A stretch of DNA of 64,000 nucleotides from CAYUMU01 sp964445985 (GCA_964445985.1 CAYUMU010000026.1:6099-70098); one strand, 5' to 3'. Shown: positions 34,535-42,710, numbered from the stretch's first letter. Notes: generated by a model from the sequence alone, not told the origin. Numbers and translations: made by a program.

Positions 34535-35033
34535 AAGGAGCAATCCGTTCCCCAATCGAGAACATCAACAGACCGATCCGCTAGAAGCTGCAATTGCTGC
34601 TGAACTCTGGCGTTGGGCATTTGCGCCACAAGAAGTACGTGTTGACATAGCGGCTGTCCAATCGGAACTGTCAACGAAACTCGAATTCTACCTGTGTGGT
34701 GCATTCCAATTGATCGACTTCACTCGGTCTCGTGGCATTTGGTGTGATGGGGTTATCGAACTATCGATCATGAAAATCAGCCGGTGTTCGTTTCTCACCG
34801 TTGGGGCTGCTTATGCTCCCACCCATCTTGCACCGTTTGAAATCGAATTCCACTTTGGGCGTCGCCGTGATCACGTACCCCTCCGAACAATCATTCGATT
34901 CGGCAAGCGTGGCCCTGATAGTGAGATTCAATGGTACGCAAACACAAAGAATGCGGCTACAATTGTGGCTAACAGGCCGCAATACGATCGGGATTGGGCC
35001 ATTGCTGTAGAGCTAACTTCAACGGAAACGTAA
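34512..35033 (+). CDS. Cassette 5: hypothetical protein
   Basis: The frame runs to TAA at 35033 with about 170 residues. The start is uncertain: the only in-frame start codons near the core site are GTG 34512 and TTG 34518, both inside the attC, while AAAGGAG at 34534 has no start after it. The protein has DPLEAAIAAELWRWAFAPQE, then a beta-rich part (ELSIMKISRCSFLTVGAAYAP; FEIEFHFGRRRDHVPLRTII; IQWYANTKNAATI). No family recognised. The gene may have been joined to this attC by recombination, losing its own start. Confidence 0.5.
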   Translation: MILFVRPQRSNPFPNREHQQTDPLEAAIAAELWRWAFAPQEVRVDIAAVQSELSTKLEFYLCGAFQLIDFTRSRGIWCDGVIELSIMKISRCSFLTVGAAYAPTHLAPFEIEFHFGRRRDHVPLRTIIRFGKRGPDSEIQWYANTKNAATIVANRPQYDRDWAIAVELTSTET

Positions 35034-35040
35034 AATAAGC

Positions 35041-35132
35041 GGCACAACAAACGGATGCACCGGAGCGGGCGAAAGACCCGCTTGGCAATGGTTGAATCAC
35101 TCGCGCCCGCCCAGTGATCCTTGGCGTTAGGC
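35041..35132 (+). other. attC site
   Basis: The core GTTAGGC is at 35126-35132 and the left arm begins GCACAAC (35042-35048). The arms GGAGCGGGCG and CGCGCCCGCCC pair. GATGCACCGGAGCGG and CCAGTGATCCTTGGC are shared with the 90-bp attC at 34441 and 36458, so these belong to one attC family. Confidence 0.75.
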
Positions 35133-35139
35133 GTTCAGA

Positions 35140-35529
35140 ATGCACCCCATCGAAGAGGCAATCGTTCAGGCGTTCATCGCGCCTCATCGACGCCCTCGGT
35201 GGCTGTCATCGCTTGACGCTTCCCAGCGGCGTCGAAAGTTCCTCGACTGCCTCAACCACTGTCGCGACCTCGACGCCAGATACATCCGGCCTCTGCAATC
35301 CAACACCGACGTTGTCGCACTTCTTCGATCGCATGGCGCACCGACGAACTGCTACGCCGTGTCCGATATTGACAAAATCGATGGACAGAAAATGCCATTA
35401 GAGGAAGCGATTTCAGAAGCAGAACTCGGGGGCTGGGGCACAATTGTCAGTTGCATTCCCGGTCGATTAGCGTACTACTATGACGAATGTGGCGAGCGGC
35501 GTTGTTTGCTTGTTCGCACAGCCGCCTAA
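35140..35529 (+). CDS. Cassette 6: hypothetical protein
   Basis: A 129-residue protein (MHPIEEAIVQAFIAPHRRPR...). It is basic at the N-terminus (RRRKFLDCLNHCRDLDARYI) and has GGWGTIVSCIPGRLAYYYDECGERRCLLVRT at the C-terminus. It starts 7 bp after the core site at 35132, and its stop lies inside the GCCTAAC of the next attC. The N-terminal pattern is typical of unknown cassette proteins; no function assigned. Confidence 0.65.
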   Translation: MHPIEEAIVQAFIAPHRRPRWLSSLDASQRRRKFLDCLNHCRDLDARYIRPLQSNTDVVALLRSHGAPTNCYAVSDIDKIDGQKMPLEEAISEAELGGWGTIVSCIPGRLAYYYDECGERRCLLVRTAA

Positions 35530-35722
35530 CTCAGTCGCAACTGCGAATAGGCGAAGACCGGATTGTCAAATGCGCACGATTTCATCGATTCCATCTCGAA
35601 ATGGATGATGGCTGCCGCTTTCTTGTGCTTGCGGTTGATCTTAACGCGGGTAAACCGCAAACGGACGCGGGAGGCATTAAAGTTCTCTGCAGCTTGCAGA
35701 GATGTTAACGAACAAGAAACTA
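35524..35722. repeat. Orphan attC left arm followed by a dispersed repeat
   Basis: GCCTAAC (35524-35530) is an attC left arm with no right arm before the next gene. Instead, 35640-35722 (TTAACGCGGGTAAACCGCAAAC.. ATTAAAGTTCTC..GCAGAGATGTTAACGA) matches the complement of 51945-52020. The repeat seems to have replaced or separated the right arm. Confidence 0.7.
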
Positions 35723-35841
35723 AAAACGGTGGACTGTCCGCCATTGGCGATAGATTTCCCGTCGTGGACAATGACGAAACCTTTACTTAACACATGGCCG
35801 ATCTTGGACGTTTGGCCGATGGAACCCCAAACCCTACACCA

Positions 35842-36327
35842 ATGGCAAGAATTTACATCGAAACGACAATCGCCAGCTTCTATTACGAGGTTCGCGCCGA
35901 ACCTGAGATGGTAGCGCGTCGTAATTGGACACGGCGTTGGTTTGACGCAGCAACGGCAGGAAGCGATGAACTGGTAACCAGTCTTGCGGTTGAGGCGGAA
36001 CTCAATGCCGGTAACTTTCCCGGCAAGGCAGATGCTCTGGCACTGATCGCTAATCTTCCGCTGATCGACCTGAATGCCTCCGTGGCAGAGACCGTCGATG
36101 CTTACATTTCGCACATGTTGATGCCAAATGATCCGGCGGGCGATGCCTTACATCTTGCTGCCGCATCTTTTCATCGTTGTGATTTCTTGGTCACATGGAA
36201 TTGTCGCCATCTCGCCAACGCGAACAAGTTTGGGCATATTCGCCGTGTCAACGGTATACTTGGGTTGGGCAATCCCGCGTTGGTGACGCCATTAGAACTT
36301 CTGCAGGAGGATACTTCCGATGAATAG
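35842..36327 (+). CDS. Cassette 7a: PIN-domain toxin
   Basis: A 161-residue PIN protein of the type starting with ARIYIETTIASFYYE (Glu in place of the first Asp). VEAELNAGNFPGKADAL is central, and the C-terminal part MPNDPAGDALHLAAASFHRCDFLVTWNCRHLANA holds the acidic metal-binding residues. Such toxins cleave RNA. ATG 35842 matches the family start; ATG 35794 would add 16 unrelated residues. The partner lies downstream and overlaps the 3' end by 8 bp, so the order is toxin first. Confidence 0.82.
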   Translation: MARIYIETTIASFYYEVRAEPEMVARRNWTRRWFDAATAGSDELVTSLAVEAELNAGNFPGKADALALIANLPLIDLNASVAETVDAYISHMLMPNDPAGDALHLAAASFHRCDFLVTWNCRHLANANKFGHIRRVNGILGLGNPALVTPLELLQEDTSDE

Positions 36328-36532
36328 CTATAGTGAAGTACGACGGGTGCGCGCCGCGATGTCCGAAGCGGTCGGTCACGATGTTCGTCGTTTGATTGCA
36401 ACGATTAACGAACGGCGGCCGCAATCCGCCGCACGAATCATCGACCCCGGAACAGAGGCCGAACAATGCGATGCACCGGAGCGGCCGGCGGCGCGCACTG
36501 CCAATGGAGAGTCGATTCCGGCCGCCCGGTGA
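36320..36532 (+). CDS. Cassette 7b: antitoxin-like protein running into the attC
   Basis: A 70-residue frame beginning MNSYSEVRRVRAAMSEAVGH. AGGAGG lies 8-9 nt before the ATG. The first ~35 residues resemble the short helical antitoxins paired with this PIN type. From about residue 32 the frame reads through the duplicated block, and the last ~25 residues and the stop are within the attC. It may be the natural end or a replaced C-terminus. The neutralising role is inferred from position. Confidence 0.6.
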   Translation: MNSYSEVRRVRAAMSEAVGHDVRRLIATINERRPQSAARIIDPGTEAEQCDAPERPAARTANGESIPAAR

Positions 36533-36551
36533 TCTTGTTCGTTCGGCCGCA
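36413..36551 (+). repeat. 139-bp duplicated attC block, copy 2
   Basis: This is the partner of 34396-34534. It includes the complete attC 36458-36547: GCCGAAC, arms GCACCGGAGCGGCCGGC and GCCGCCCGGTG, then GTTCGGC. Here the block is in its presumed original place, at the 3' end of the antitoxin gene. Confidence 0.85.
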
Positions 36552-36563
36552 TCGCACGCCACC

Positions 36564-37025
36564 ATGATTCGCTGGGACACATGCCGACGAGAGTTCGAGC
36601 CAGATGGCGCACTTCGCGACATCTACGTTCATGGCACGACCATTGAGCATTGGCGCACGGTATTCGATGCGTTGCGTGAGACCTACACGTTGGAGTATTC
36701 GGTTGACGGCACAGCGCGTCCACTTCCAGTCATCGTGGATGAGGCGTTCACGACGCGCGACACCGCCAGCCCATCGTTGCATTTTCGAGTCGGCGGCATT
36801 GTTGTGGCATGTCACTTTTTCACCACCACGGAGATTGAGTTCGACATCTCTCCTCGTGAGGTCACGTCGCAGACGGAACTCGACGAGCTACTTGGCTTTT
36901 TGCGGTTGGTCGGTGACACTCTTGGGAGAGCGGTCATCATGAGTTACGAGAGCGATGAGCAGCATCCATTCATCACCTATGAGCCGAGCAAGAGAGAGTT
37001 TCAGTATCACGAGGTTGCGGCCTAA
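36564..37025 (+). CDS. Cassette 8: hypothetical protein
   Basis: A 153-residue protein starting MIRWDTCRREFEPDGALRDI. DIYVHGTTIEHWRTVFDALRETYTLEYSVDG suggests an alpha/beta fold; FHFRVG-like LHFRVGGIVVACHFFTTTEIEFDISPREV follows. No membrane span. It starts 16 bp after the core site at 36547, and its TAA overlaps the next attC (GCCTAAC). Family not recognised; the pattern could fit an immunity-type protein but that is a guess. Confidence 0.65.
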   Translation: MIRWDTCRREFEPDGALRDIYVHGTTIEHWRTVFDALRETYTLEYSVDGTARPLPVIVDEAFTTRDTASPSLHFRVGGIVVACHFFTTTEIEFDISPREVTSQTELDELLGFLRLVGDTLGRAVIMSYESDEQHPFITYEPSKREFQYHEVAA

Positions 37026-37112
37026 CCGTGCTCTGCAGCGAACCCGGACTGAACGTCGCGGTTGCAATCCACGCCTCCCGTGGGCCGGGTCGCTGAACTC
37101 GGTTCGTTAGGC
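37020..37112 (+). other. Last attC site of the array
   Basis: GCCTAAC (37020-37026) and GTTAGGC (37106-37112) are perfect complements. The inner arms AGCGAACCCGG and CCGGGTCGCT also pair. Length 93 bp. After it comes only 33 bp before the 3' end of hpnE, so the array ends here. Confidence 0.88.
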
Positions 37113-37145
37113 GGTGCGAGACATGGCAGCCCATCGAACGCCTCG

Positions 37146-38597
37146 CTACCACAAAATCCGCGCAAGCCATCCCCTCGGCAAATCCCCCTGCAAGCACCTC
37201 CGCGGTCGCCCCAACTCCTTCAGCACCCCTTCCGCCGCCAGGTAGCCGCTGCGCACCGCCCCTTCCATGGTCGCAGGCCAGTTGGTGGCCGTCCAGTCGC
37301 CGGCCAGCAACAGGTTGGGGATCGGCGTTTGTTGCTTTGGACGCAGTTCCTCAATGCCGGGCCGTTCTCCGCTTGCAGGGCAGACCGAAAATACCGCGTG
37401 CGGGTCGGTGACGACTTTGGCCTTGAGCAATACCGCCTCTGCTGCCGCTGGCCATACGGCGCGCAGGTCGGCCAGCACTTCGGCCACGATGTCGTCTTTT
37501 CCTCGCCCGGCCAATTGCCGCGACGCGCTGATGACCACCTGGTAGTAATGCTCGGTGGCGGCTGGCAGCGTGCGGCGAAAGACCCATTGGCTGAGCCGGC
37601 CGACCAGCACGGCGTGCGGAAGGTCGATGATCGGCCGATCGAACCACAGATGAACCGCCGAGATGGGCGACGACTCGATCTGACCGGCATTCCGAACGGC
37701 CGGCAGTTTCTCTAAATCAAGCGCGGCAAACAGGCCGGCTACGTGCCGCCAGGGCACAGCGACAATCACCGCCTCGCACGGCTGAAATTGCTCGCCCCCG
37801 GAACCCTCGGAACTCGTTCGATAGCGCACGCCCACCGCGCGGCCGCCTTCCAATTCCACCCGCTGCACGCGGGTACCCAGTGAAAGCTCCACGCCTTGGG
37901 CCATGAGCCAGCCTTGCAATCGTTCGCCATAGAGTTCGCCCAGTGAGATCGCGGGAATCTCCACCTCATAAGCCTGAGCGTTCGCCATAAAGCCATCCAC
38001 AAACACCTTGCGGGCGTACTTCAGCGAGGCCTGGTCCACGTTCTCGCCCAGCGCGCTTTGCAGCACCAGTTCCCAAAACCGCTCGATGGCCTGCGGCGTT
38101 TGCTTCTGCCGGCGCAACCAATCGCCCACGGTGGTATCGCGGAGCAGGTCGGCATCGCGCAGCCGGGCCAGCTTCCACAGCGCCGAGCCAATTCGCACGC
38201 GCTCCCAGCGGGTGAGGAATTTCAATCCCCACAGCGCCGCGCCCAAATGCAACGGCGCCGGCAAAATGCGGCTGCCGGCAAAAGGGTAGTGCCGCCCGTC
38301 TGGCCCAAAGAAGTGCAGCACGCGGTGCCGTTCGAACGCGTCGGCCAGCCCTGTTTGCTGGCAGAAGTGGACCAGGTTGGTGCAACAGCGCATGCTCACG
38401 TGCTGGCAATGGTCCACCCAGGCCTCGTCTTCCGCTTCGCGAAAGGAAGTAGCCCTGCCGCCCAAACGCCGCCGGCCCTCGAACAGCCGCACTTCGATTC
38501 CGCCAGCGGATATCAGGGCTGCCGCCGCCGCCAATCCGGCCAGGCCGCCGCCAACAATCGCTACCCTGGGCTGCCCTGGCGATTGGCCTGCGCTCAT
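37146..38597 (-). CDS. hpnE: Hydroxysqualene dehydroxylase HpnE
   Basis: A 483-residue FAD-dependent amine-oxidase-fold protein. The N-terminal VAIVGGGLAGLAAAAALISAGG and VRLFEGRRRLGGRATSF bind FAD; the C-terminal LLLAGDWTATNWPATMEGAVRSGYLAAE completes the site. HpnE reduces hydroxysqualene to squalene, last step of the HpnCDE route. The ATG at 38597 overlaps the hpnD stop by 4 bp (ATGA). It ends 33 bp from the integron array. Confidence 0.92.
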   Translation of the reverse strand: MSAGQSPGQPRVAIVGGGLAGLAAAAALISAGGIEVRLFEGRRRLGGRATSFREAEDEAWVDHCQHVSMRCCTNLVHFCQQTGLADAFERHRVLHFFGPDGRHYPFAGSRILPAPLHLGAALWGLKFLTRWERVRIGSALWKLARLRDADLLRDTTVGDWLRRQKQTPQAIERFWELVLQSALGENVDQASLKYARKVFVDGFMANAQAYEVEIPAISLGELYGERLQGWLMAQGVELSLGTRVQRVELEGGRAVGVRYRTSSEGSGGEQFQPCEAVIVAVPWRHVAGLFAALDLEKLPAVRNAGQIESSPISAVHLWFDRPIIDLPHAVLVGRLSQWVFRRTLPAATEHYYQVVISASRQLAGRGKDDIVAEVLADLRAVWPAAAEAVLLKAKVVTDPHAVFSVCPASGERPGIEELRPKQQTPIPNLLLAGDWTATNWPATMEGAVRSGYLAAEGVLKELGRPRRCLQGDLPRGWLARILW

Positions 38598-39478
38598 CGC
38601 CCCACGGCTCCCGGCAGGCAGCGCGTGACCATGGGCTTGGCCATAAATCGGGCGGCAATCCACAGCTTGCGATACGAGCTAAGCCGCACGCGGCGCGAAA
38701 ACACGTCCCCCTCGCGGCGGCGAATTTCTTGAAGCAAGGCGTGGTAAATGCCAGACATGGCTCGGAACACGCCCACGCCATCGGGGTGCAGCCAGCGTTC
38801 CAACTCGCGGCTGGCCGCGTAGAGCGATTCGGCCCTTTCGATCTGAAAATCCATCAACTGCCGGAACCGGCCATTCTTCACGCCCCGCAGCAGTTCGTCT
38901 TCGGAATAGTGGAACCGCCGCAGGTCTTCGAGTGGCAGATAGTTCCGTCCGCGCTGGGAGTCTTCTTTCAGGTCGCGGAGGATATTGGTGAGTTGGAACG
39001 CCACGCCTGCCTGTTCGGCCGGCGCGAGCGCCGCCGGATCGCTGAACCCCCAGATATGGATGCAGCTCAGGCCGACGGTCGAGGCCACGCAGTAACAGTA
39101 GGCCCTGAGGTCTTCGAAGGTCTCGTACCGCCGGGTTTCCAGGTCCATTTCCATGCCGTCGATAGCGCTGTGCAAATACTTGGGCGGGATATCGAAGCGG
39201 GCAATGGTATCGGCCAGGGCGGGGAAAAGGGGCGAATCGAACTGCCCCATCAGGGCCGCGTCGAGCGAAGCTCGCCAGGCTTCCAACGACGCGCGGCGTT
39301 GCTCGGCCGGCGCGGCGCTATCGCCCAAGTCGTCGGTGCTTCGCAAAAACGCATACAGGGCGTACATGGCCCGCCGCTTATGGCCTGGCAACAGCAAGAA
39401 CGAGTAGTAAAAATTGCTCGCCGTACGACGGGCCAGCCGCTGGCAATGGCGATAACTGTCGGCAAGTGAAATGCTCAT
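38594..39478 (-). CDS. hpnD: Presqualene diphosphate synthase HpnD
   Basis: A 294-residue trans-isoprenyl diphosphate synthase of the squalene/phytoene type. FYYSFLLLPGHKRRAMYALYAFLRSTDDLGD holds the first Asp-rich motif; AFQLTNILRDLKEDSQRGRNYLP holds the second. It joins two farnesyl diphosphates into presqualene diphosphate. The ATG at 39478 overlaps the hpnC stop by 4 bp, so hpnC-hpnD-hpnE are translationally coupled. Confidence 0.93.
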   Translation of the reverse strand: MSISLADSYRHCQRLARRTASNFYYSFLLLPGHKRRAMYALYAFLRSTDDLGDSAAPAEQRRASLEAWRASLDAALMGQFDSPLFPALADTIARFDIPPKYLHSAIDGMEMDLETRRYETFEDLRAYCYCVASTVGLSCIHIWGFSDPAALAPAEQAGVAFQLTNILRDLKEDSQRGRNYLPLEDLRRFHYSEDELLRGVKNGRFRQLMDFQIERAESLYAASRELERWLHPDGVGVFRAMSGIYHALLQEIRRREGDVFSRRVRLSSYRKLWIAARFMAKPMVTRCLPGAVGR

Positions 39479-40413
39479 GCGGCCGTTTCCGGCAACCTTT
39501 CCCGCCAGGACTGCCACAGCGAGGTAAACAGGAGGTGCAGTTTTTCACGCCGCGAGACTTGGGGCCGGCATTGCCAAACATCATAATTCAACCGCCGGAT
39601 CGCAGCCAAAATGGCCAACCCCCCGCGGATAAACAGGGCCATATCCACTTTGAGCCGCCCCGGCATGGCTCCCACCAGCGGCCAGCCCAAGTGCAACTGG
39701 CGCTCGGCGCGTTCCACCAGTTGCTCCATCAACCGCCGAAAGGCCGGATTGAATTGCCGCTGGCGAAATTCCTCTTCACTATAGCCGGCGGCTGCCATGG
39801 CTTCGCGAGGCACGTAAATTCGTCCTCGGTCCAAGTCGCGCGCCAAGTCTTGCCAGAAGTTCGCGAGTTGCAAGCCCGTGCATACGGAATCGGAAAGCGG
39901 CCATAGCCGCTCCTCCTGCCGCCGGGCCAGGTACAGCACCAGCCGCCCCACGGGATTGGCCGAGTTGCGGCAATACCCTTCCAACTCGCTCCACGTATCG
40001 TACGACTGCACGGTCTGATCTTGGCGGAAGGCAGTCAGCAAGTCGGCAAAGGGCTCGCGCGGAATCTCGAATTCCGCCACCGTCGCCGCCAGCGCCACAA
40101 ACACCGGGTGGCTGGCCTCGCCGGCATACATGGCGTTCAGTTCGCCTTCCCACCAGTCCAGCAGCGCCAGGCTGTGGGTGGTGTCGTCCACCTCGTCGGC
40201 CAGATCGTCGGCCCAGCGGCAATAGGCGTACACATGGCAAAAGTGCTGACGCAATTTCGGCGGCAGCAGCCAGCTGGCCACGGTAAAGTTCTCGTAATGC
40301 CCTCGGGCCAGTCGCCGGCAGTAGGCCTCGGCCGTTGTGCGATCGATCGCTTCTGCGGTTCCCTGTTGAGGACCGTAGCGGGCAAGCTCCACGGCAAACG
40401 GTTCGGCAGGCAT
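39475..40413 (-). CDS. hpnC: Hydroxysqualene synthase HpnC
   Basis: A 312-residue squalene/phytoene-synthase-fold protein. HYENFTVASWLLPPKLRQHFCHVYAYCRWADDLADE carries the first Asp-rich motif and LQLANFWQDLARDLDRGRIYVP the second. HpnC converts presqualene diphosphate to hydroxysqualene. It is first gene of the hpnCDE operon, divergent from ispH, so C5 precursor supply and C30 product formation start from the same intergenic region. Confidence 0.92.
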   Translation of the reverse strand: MPAEPFAVELARYGPQQGTAEAIDRTTAEAYCRRLARGHYENFTVASWLLPPKLRQHFCHVYAYCRWADDLADEVDDTTHSLALLDWWEGELNAMYAGEASHPVFVALAATVAEFEIPREPFADLLTAFRQDQTVQSYDTWSELEGYCRNSANPVGRLVLYLARRQEERLWPLSDSVCTGLQLANFWQDLARDLDRGRIYVPREAMAAAGYSEEEFRQRQFNPAFRRLMEQLVERAERQLHLGWPLVGAMPGRLKVDMALFIRGGLAILAAIRRLNYDVWQCRPQVSRREKLHLLFTSLWQSWRERLPETAA

Positions 40414-40454
40414 GGCGGGACGCTGTAATTGGGGGGGCAGGCGGACATAGTCGC

Positions 40455-40494
40455 CTTTCGCTCCGCGAAAGGATTCGCTTTCGCGGAGCGAAAG
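40455..40494. promoter_or_regulatory. Perfect 17-bp inverted repeat in the hpnC/ispH divergent region
   Basis: CTTTCGCTCCGCGAAAG (40455-40471) and its exact complement (40478-40494) are separated by 6 bp. Each arm is itself partly palindromic. The site lies 42 bp upstream of hpnC and about 150 bp upstream of ispH. It may be an operator, an mRNA hairpin, or a REP-type repeat; the sequence alone does not decide. Confidence 0.5.
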
Positions 40495-40646
40495 CCGACT
40501 TAGTTTTGGTGCGATCAGAAATTAGACGGCGTCCACGGCTGGTCCGCGCGCAACTACCTGGGGAAGAGGAGCGGGCCGCGCCGGTCGTTTGGGTATTCAA
40601 TCTCAAGGCGGTGTATTATGATGCGCTGCAAGGAAGGATACAAACC

Positions 40647-41585
40647 ATGAAGATCACCTTGGCCAGCCCTCGCGGGTTTTGTGCTGGCGTTAATATGGCG
40701 ATCGATTCGCTCGATTTAGCCCTAAAGCGTTTTGGCACGCCAATCTACGTATATCACGAGATTGTCCACAACAAGATCGTGGTCAGCCAGTTCAAAGACC
40801 GCGGCGTGGTGTTCGTCGATAGCCTCGACGAAGTGCCCGAGGGCGCGGTGCTGCTATTTTCGGCCCACGGCGTTGCGCCCCAGGTGCGGCAACTGGCCCG
40901 CGAGCGGAAGCTGTTTGCGATCGACGCCACCTGTCCCTTGGTCACCAAGGTGCATTTGGAAGCCGTGCGCTACGCCCGCGATGGCTACACCATTGTTTTA
41001 ATAGGGCACGAGGGGCACGACGAGGTCATCGGCACCATGGGCGAGGCCCCCGAGGCAATTTTGCTGGTGCAAACGCCCGAAGAAGCCTCGGCCTTGGAAG
41101 TTGCTAACCCCAAGAAACTCGCCTATCTCACGCAAACCACGCTTTCGGTGGACGACGCCAACCGGATCATCGCGGCCCTCAAGGCGCGGTTTCCCCACAT
41201 CGCGAGCCCTCCCAAAGACGATATTTGCTACGCCACCCAAAATCGCCAAGAGGCCGTGCGTATTCTTACCCAAGGGGCTAACGTGGTGCTGGTGGTGGGC
41301 AGCCAGAACAGCTCCAACAGTCAGCGATTGGCGGAAATCGCGCGAGAGCAAGGGGTTACAGCCCATCTCATCGACCACGCCAGCGAAATAGAAGACGACT
41401 GGCTGCAGGGGAATGAGAACGTGCTGATCACGGCCGGGGCTAGTGCTCCAGAAAATGTTGTCCAGGAATGCGTGGCTGCGTTGCAGCTTAAGTTTGGGGC
41501 GACGGTGGAAAGCCGCTTCATTCGTGAAGAAGATGTCCACTTTCCCCTGCCGCGAGAACTGCGTTCGCTGGCCAGCAGTTCTTAG
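40647..41585 (+). CDS. ispH: 4-hydroxy-3-methylbut-2-enyl diphosphate reductase
   Basis: A 312-residue IspH. The three [4Fe-4S] cysteines are in RGFCAGV, DATCPLVTK and DDICYATQNRQ. HEIVHN, FSAHGVAPQV and GHEGHDEVIGTMGE hold conserved His and Glu residues. It makes IPP and DMAPP in the last step of the MEP pathway. AAGGAAGG precedes ATG 40647. It is divergent from hpnCDE, fitting a shared terpenoid function. Confidence 0.95.
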   Translation: MKITLASPRGFCAGVNMAIDSLDLALKRFGTPIYVYHEIVHNKIVVSQFKDRGVVFVDSLDEVPEGAVLLFSAHGVAPQVRQLARERKLFAIDATCPLVTKVHLEAVRYARDGYTIVLIGHEGHDEVIGTMGEAPEAILLVQTPEEASALEVANPKKLAYLTQTTLSVDDANRIIAALKARFPHIASPPKDDICYATQNRQEAVRILTQGANVVLVVGSQNSSNSQRLAEIAREQGVTAHLIDHASEIEDDWLQGNENVLITAGASAPENVVQECVAALQLKFGATVESRFIREEDVHFPLPRELRSLASSS

Positions 41586-41657
41586 TGGGAGTAAGCGGCG
41601 CCGGCCCGCTGCTGCCAACGGCAACGGCCAGTTCGCCATGTGGAATTGATCGGACTT

Positions 41658-42710
41658 ATGAGAATAGGCGACCTGGAACTGTTCTTGCTCCAGCCGCCAG
41701 CCCTGGGCGGCGAGCACCGTACGCTCGTTCTGCGGTTGGTGTGCGACGCTGGCTGGGAAGGCTGGGGCGAAGCTCCCACCCAATTGCGGCCCGACGATCT
41801 GCCCGAGGTGCGGCAATTGCTCACCGCGGCGCTAGCCGAGCGGCATGTGGCCGATATCGAAGAGCTGGCCTCGCTGGAGATTGTGACCCGCCTGCAATTG
41901 GTGTCGGCCGTGGAGATCGCCTGCTGGGACGCCGTGGCTCGTTCCGCCGGCTTACCCCTCTGCCGGCTCTGGGGAGGCTGCTTTCGGACGCGAGTTCCCA
42001 TCTGCCGACGATTGCCCAGCGATGGCAACACATCTTCGTCAGCGCTCATTCAACAGGCTCGCGAATGGGTGGAACAAGGCTACCGATCGCTGCTCGTGCC
42101 GTGCGCGAGTAGCGATGTATCGACCAGTCTGCGCCGGCTCGATTCCCTCCGCGGCGCCCTGGCCGACGGCGTGGAACTGCGCGTGGACGGCGAAAGCCGC
42201 TTCTCCCGGTTGCAAGCGGTCGACCTGGTTACGCAGCTCCAGCGAGAAGACTACCGCTTCTTGCTCGATTTGCTGGCAAACCCCGACCCCCCGGCCCTGG
42301 AGCACCTGCGCGCGGTGTCGCGCTCTCCCTTGGCGCTGGGAGGCAGCATTCGCACCGCGAACGACGTGTTCACCGCCGCGCCCATCGTGCAACATTTTGT
42401 GCTGTCGCCCGAGCGCTTGCACAACGGCTGGCGGTCCATCGTCCGCTGTGCCACGGTGGCCGATGCGGCAGGCATTTCGGCCTCGCTCTCCGAAACGCAT
42501 TCCCTGGGCCTCACGTCCGCCGCCATGCTGCACATGATCGCGGCCCTCCCCTCCCTGGCCGCCGCCCACGATATCCTGGGCTGCCCCGCCGGCGACTCCG
42601 TATTGATCGAGCCGCTCGAACCGCAAGACGGCATGCTCACCGTCCCCCTGGGAGCCGGCTTAGGGGTAGAACCCGATCGGACCCGGCTGGAACGCCTGCA
42701 AATCGGTTAG
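41658..42710 (+). CDS. Enolase-superfamily protein lacking catalytic residues
   Basis: A 350-residue protein with the capping domain and TIM barrel of the muconate-lactonising/mandelate-racemase group: VCDAGWEGWGEAPT near residue 40, LQLVSAVEIACWDAVARSAGLPLCRLWGG near 90, LRVDGESRFSRLQAVDL near 180. The Lys-x-Lys acid/base motif is replaced by LLVPCASS. The third metal-ligand segment (usually DES) reads ALGGSI. Only the first metal Asp (RVDGES) is clear. It may be inactive or have a new role. It follows ispH by 72 bp on the same strand and may share its transcript. Confidence 0.75.
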   Translation: MRIGDLELFLLQPPALGGEHRTLVLRLVCDAGWEGWGEAPTQLRPDDLPEVRQLLTAALAERHVADIEELASLEIVTRLQLVSAVEIACWDAVARSAGLPLCRLWGGCFRTRVPICRRLPSDGNTSSSALIQQAREWVEQGYRSLLVPCASSDVSTSLRRLDSLRGALADGVELRVDGESRFSRLQAVDLVTQLQREDYRFLLDLLANPDPPALEHLRAVSRSPLALGGSIRTANDVFTAAPIVQHFVLSPERLHNGWRSIVRCATVADAAGISASLSETHSLGLTSAAMLHMIAALPSLAAAHDILGCPAGDSVLIEPLEPQDGMLTVPLGAGLGVEPDRTRLERLQIG

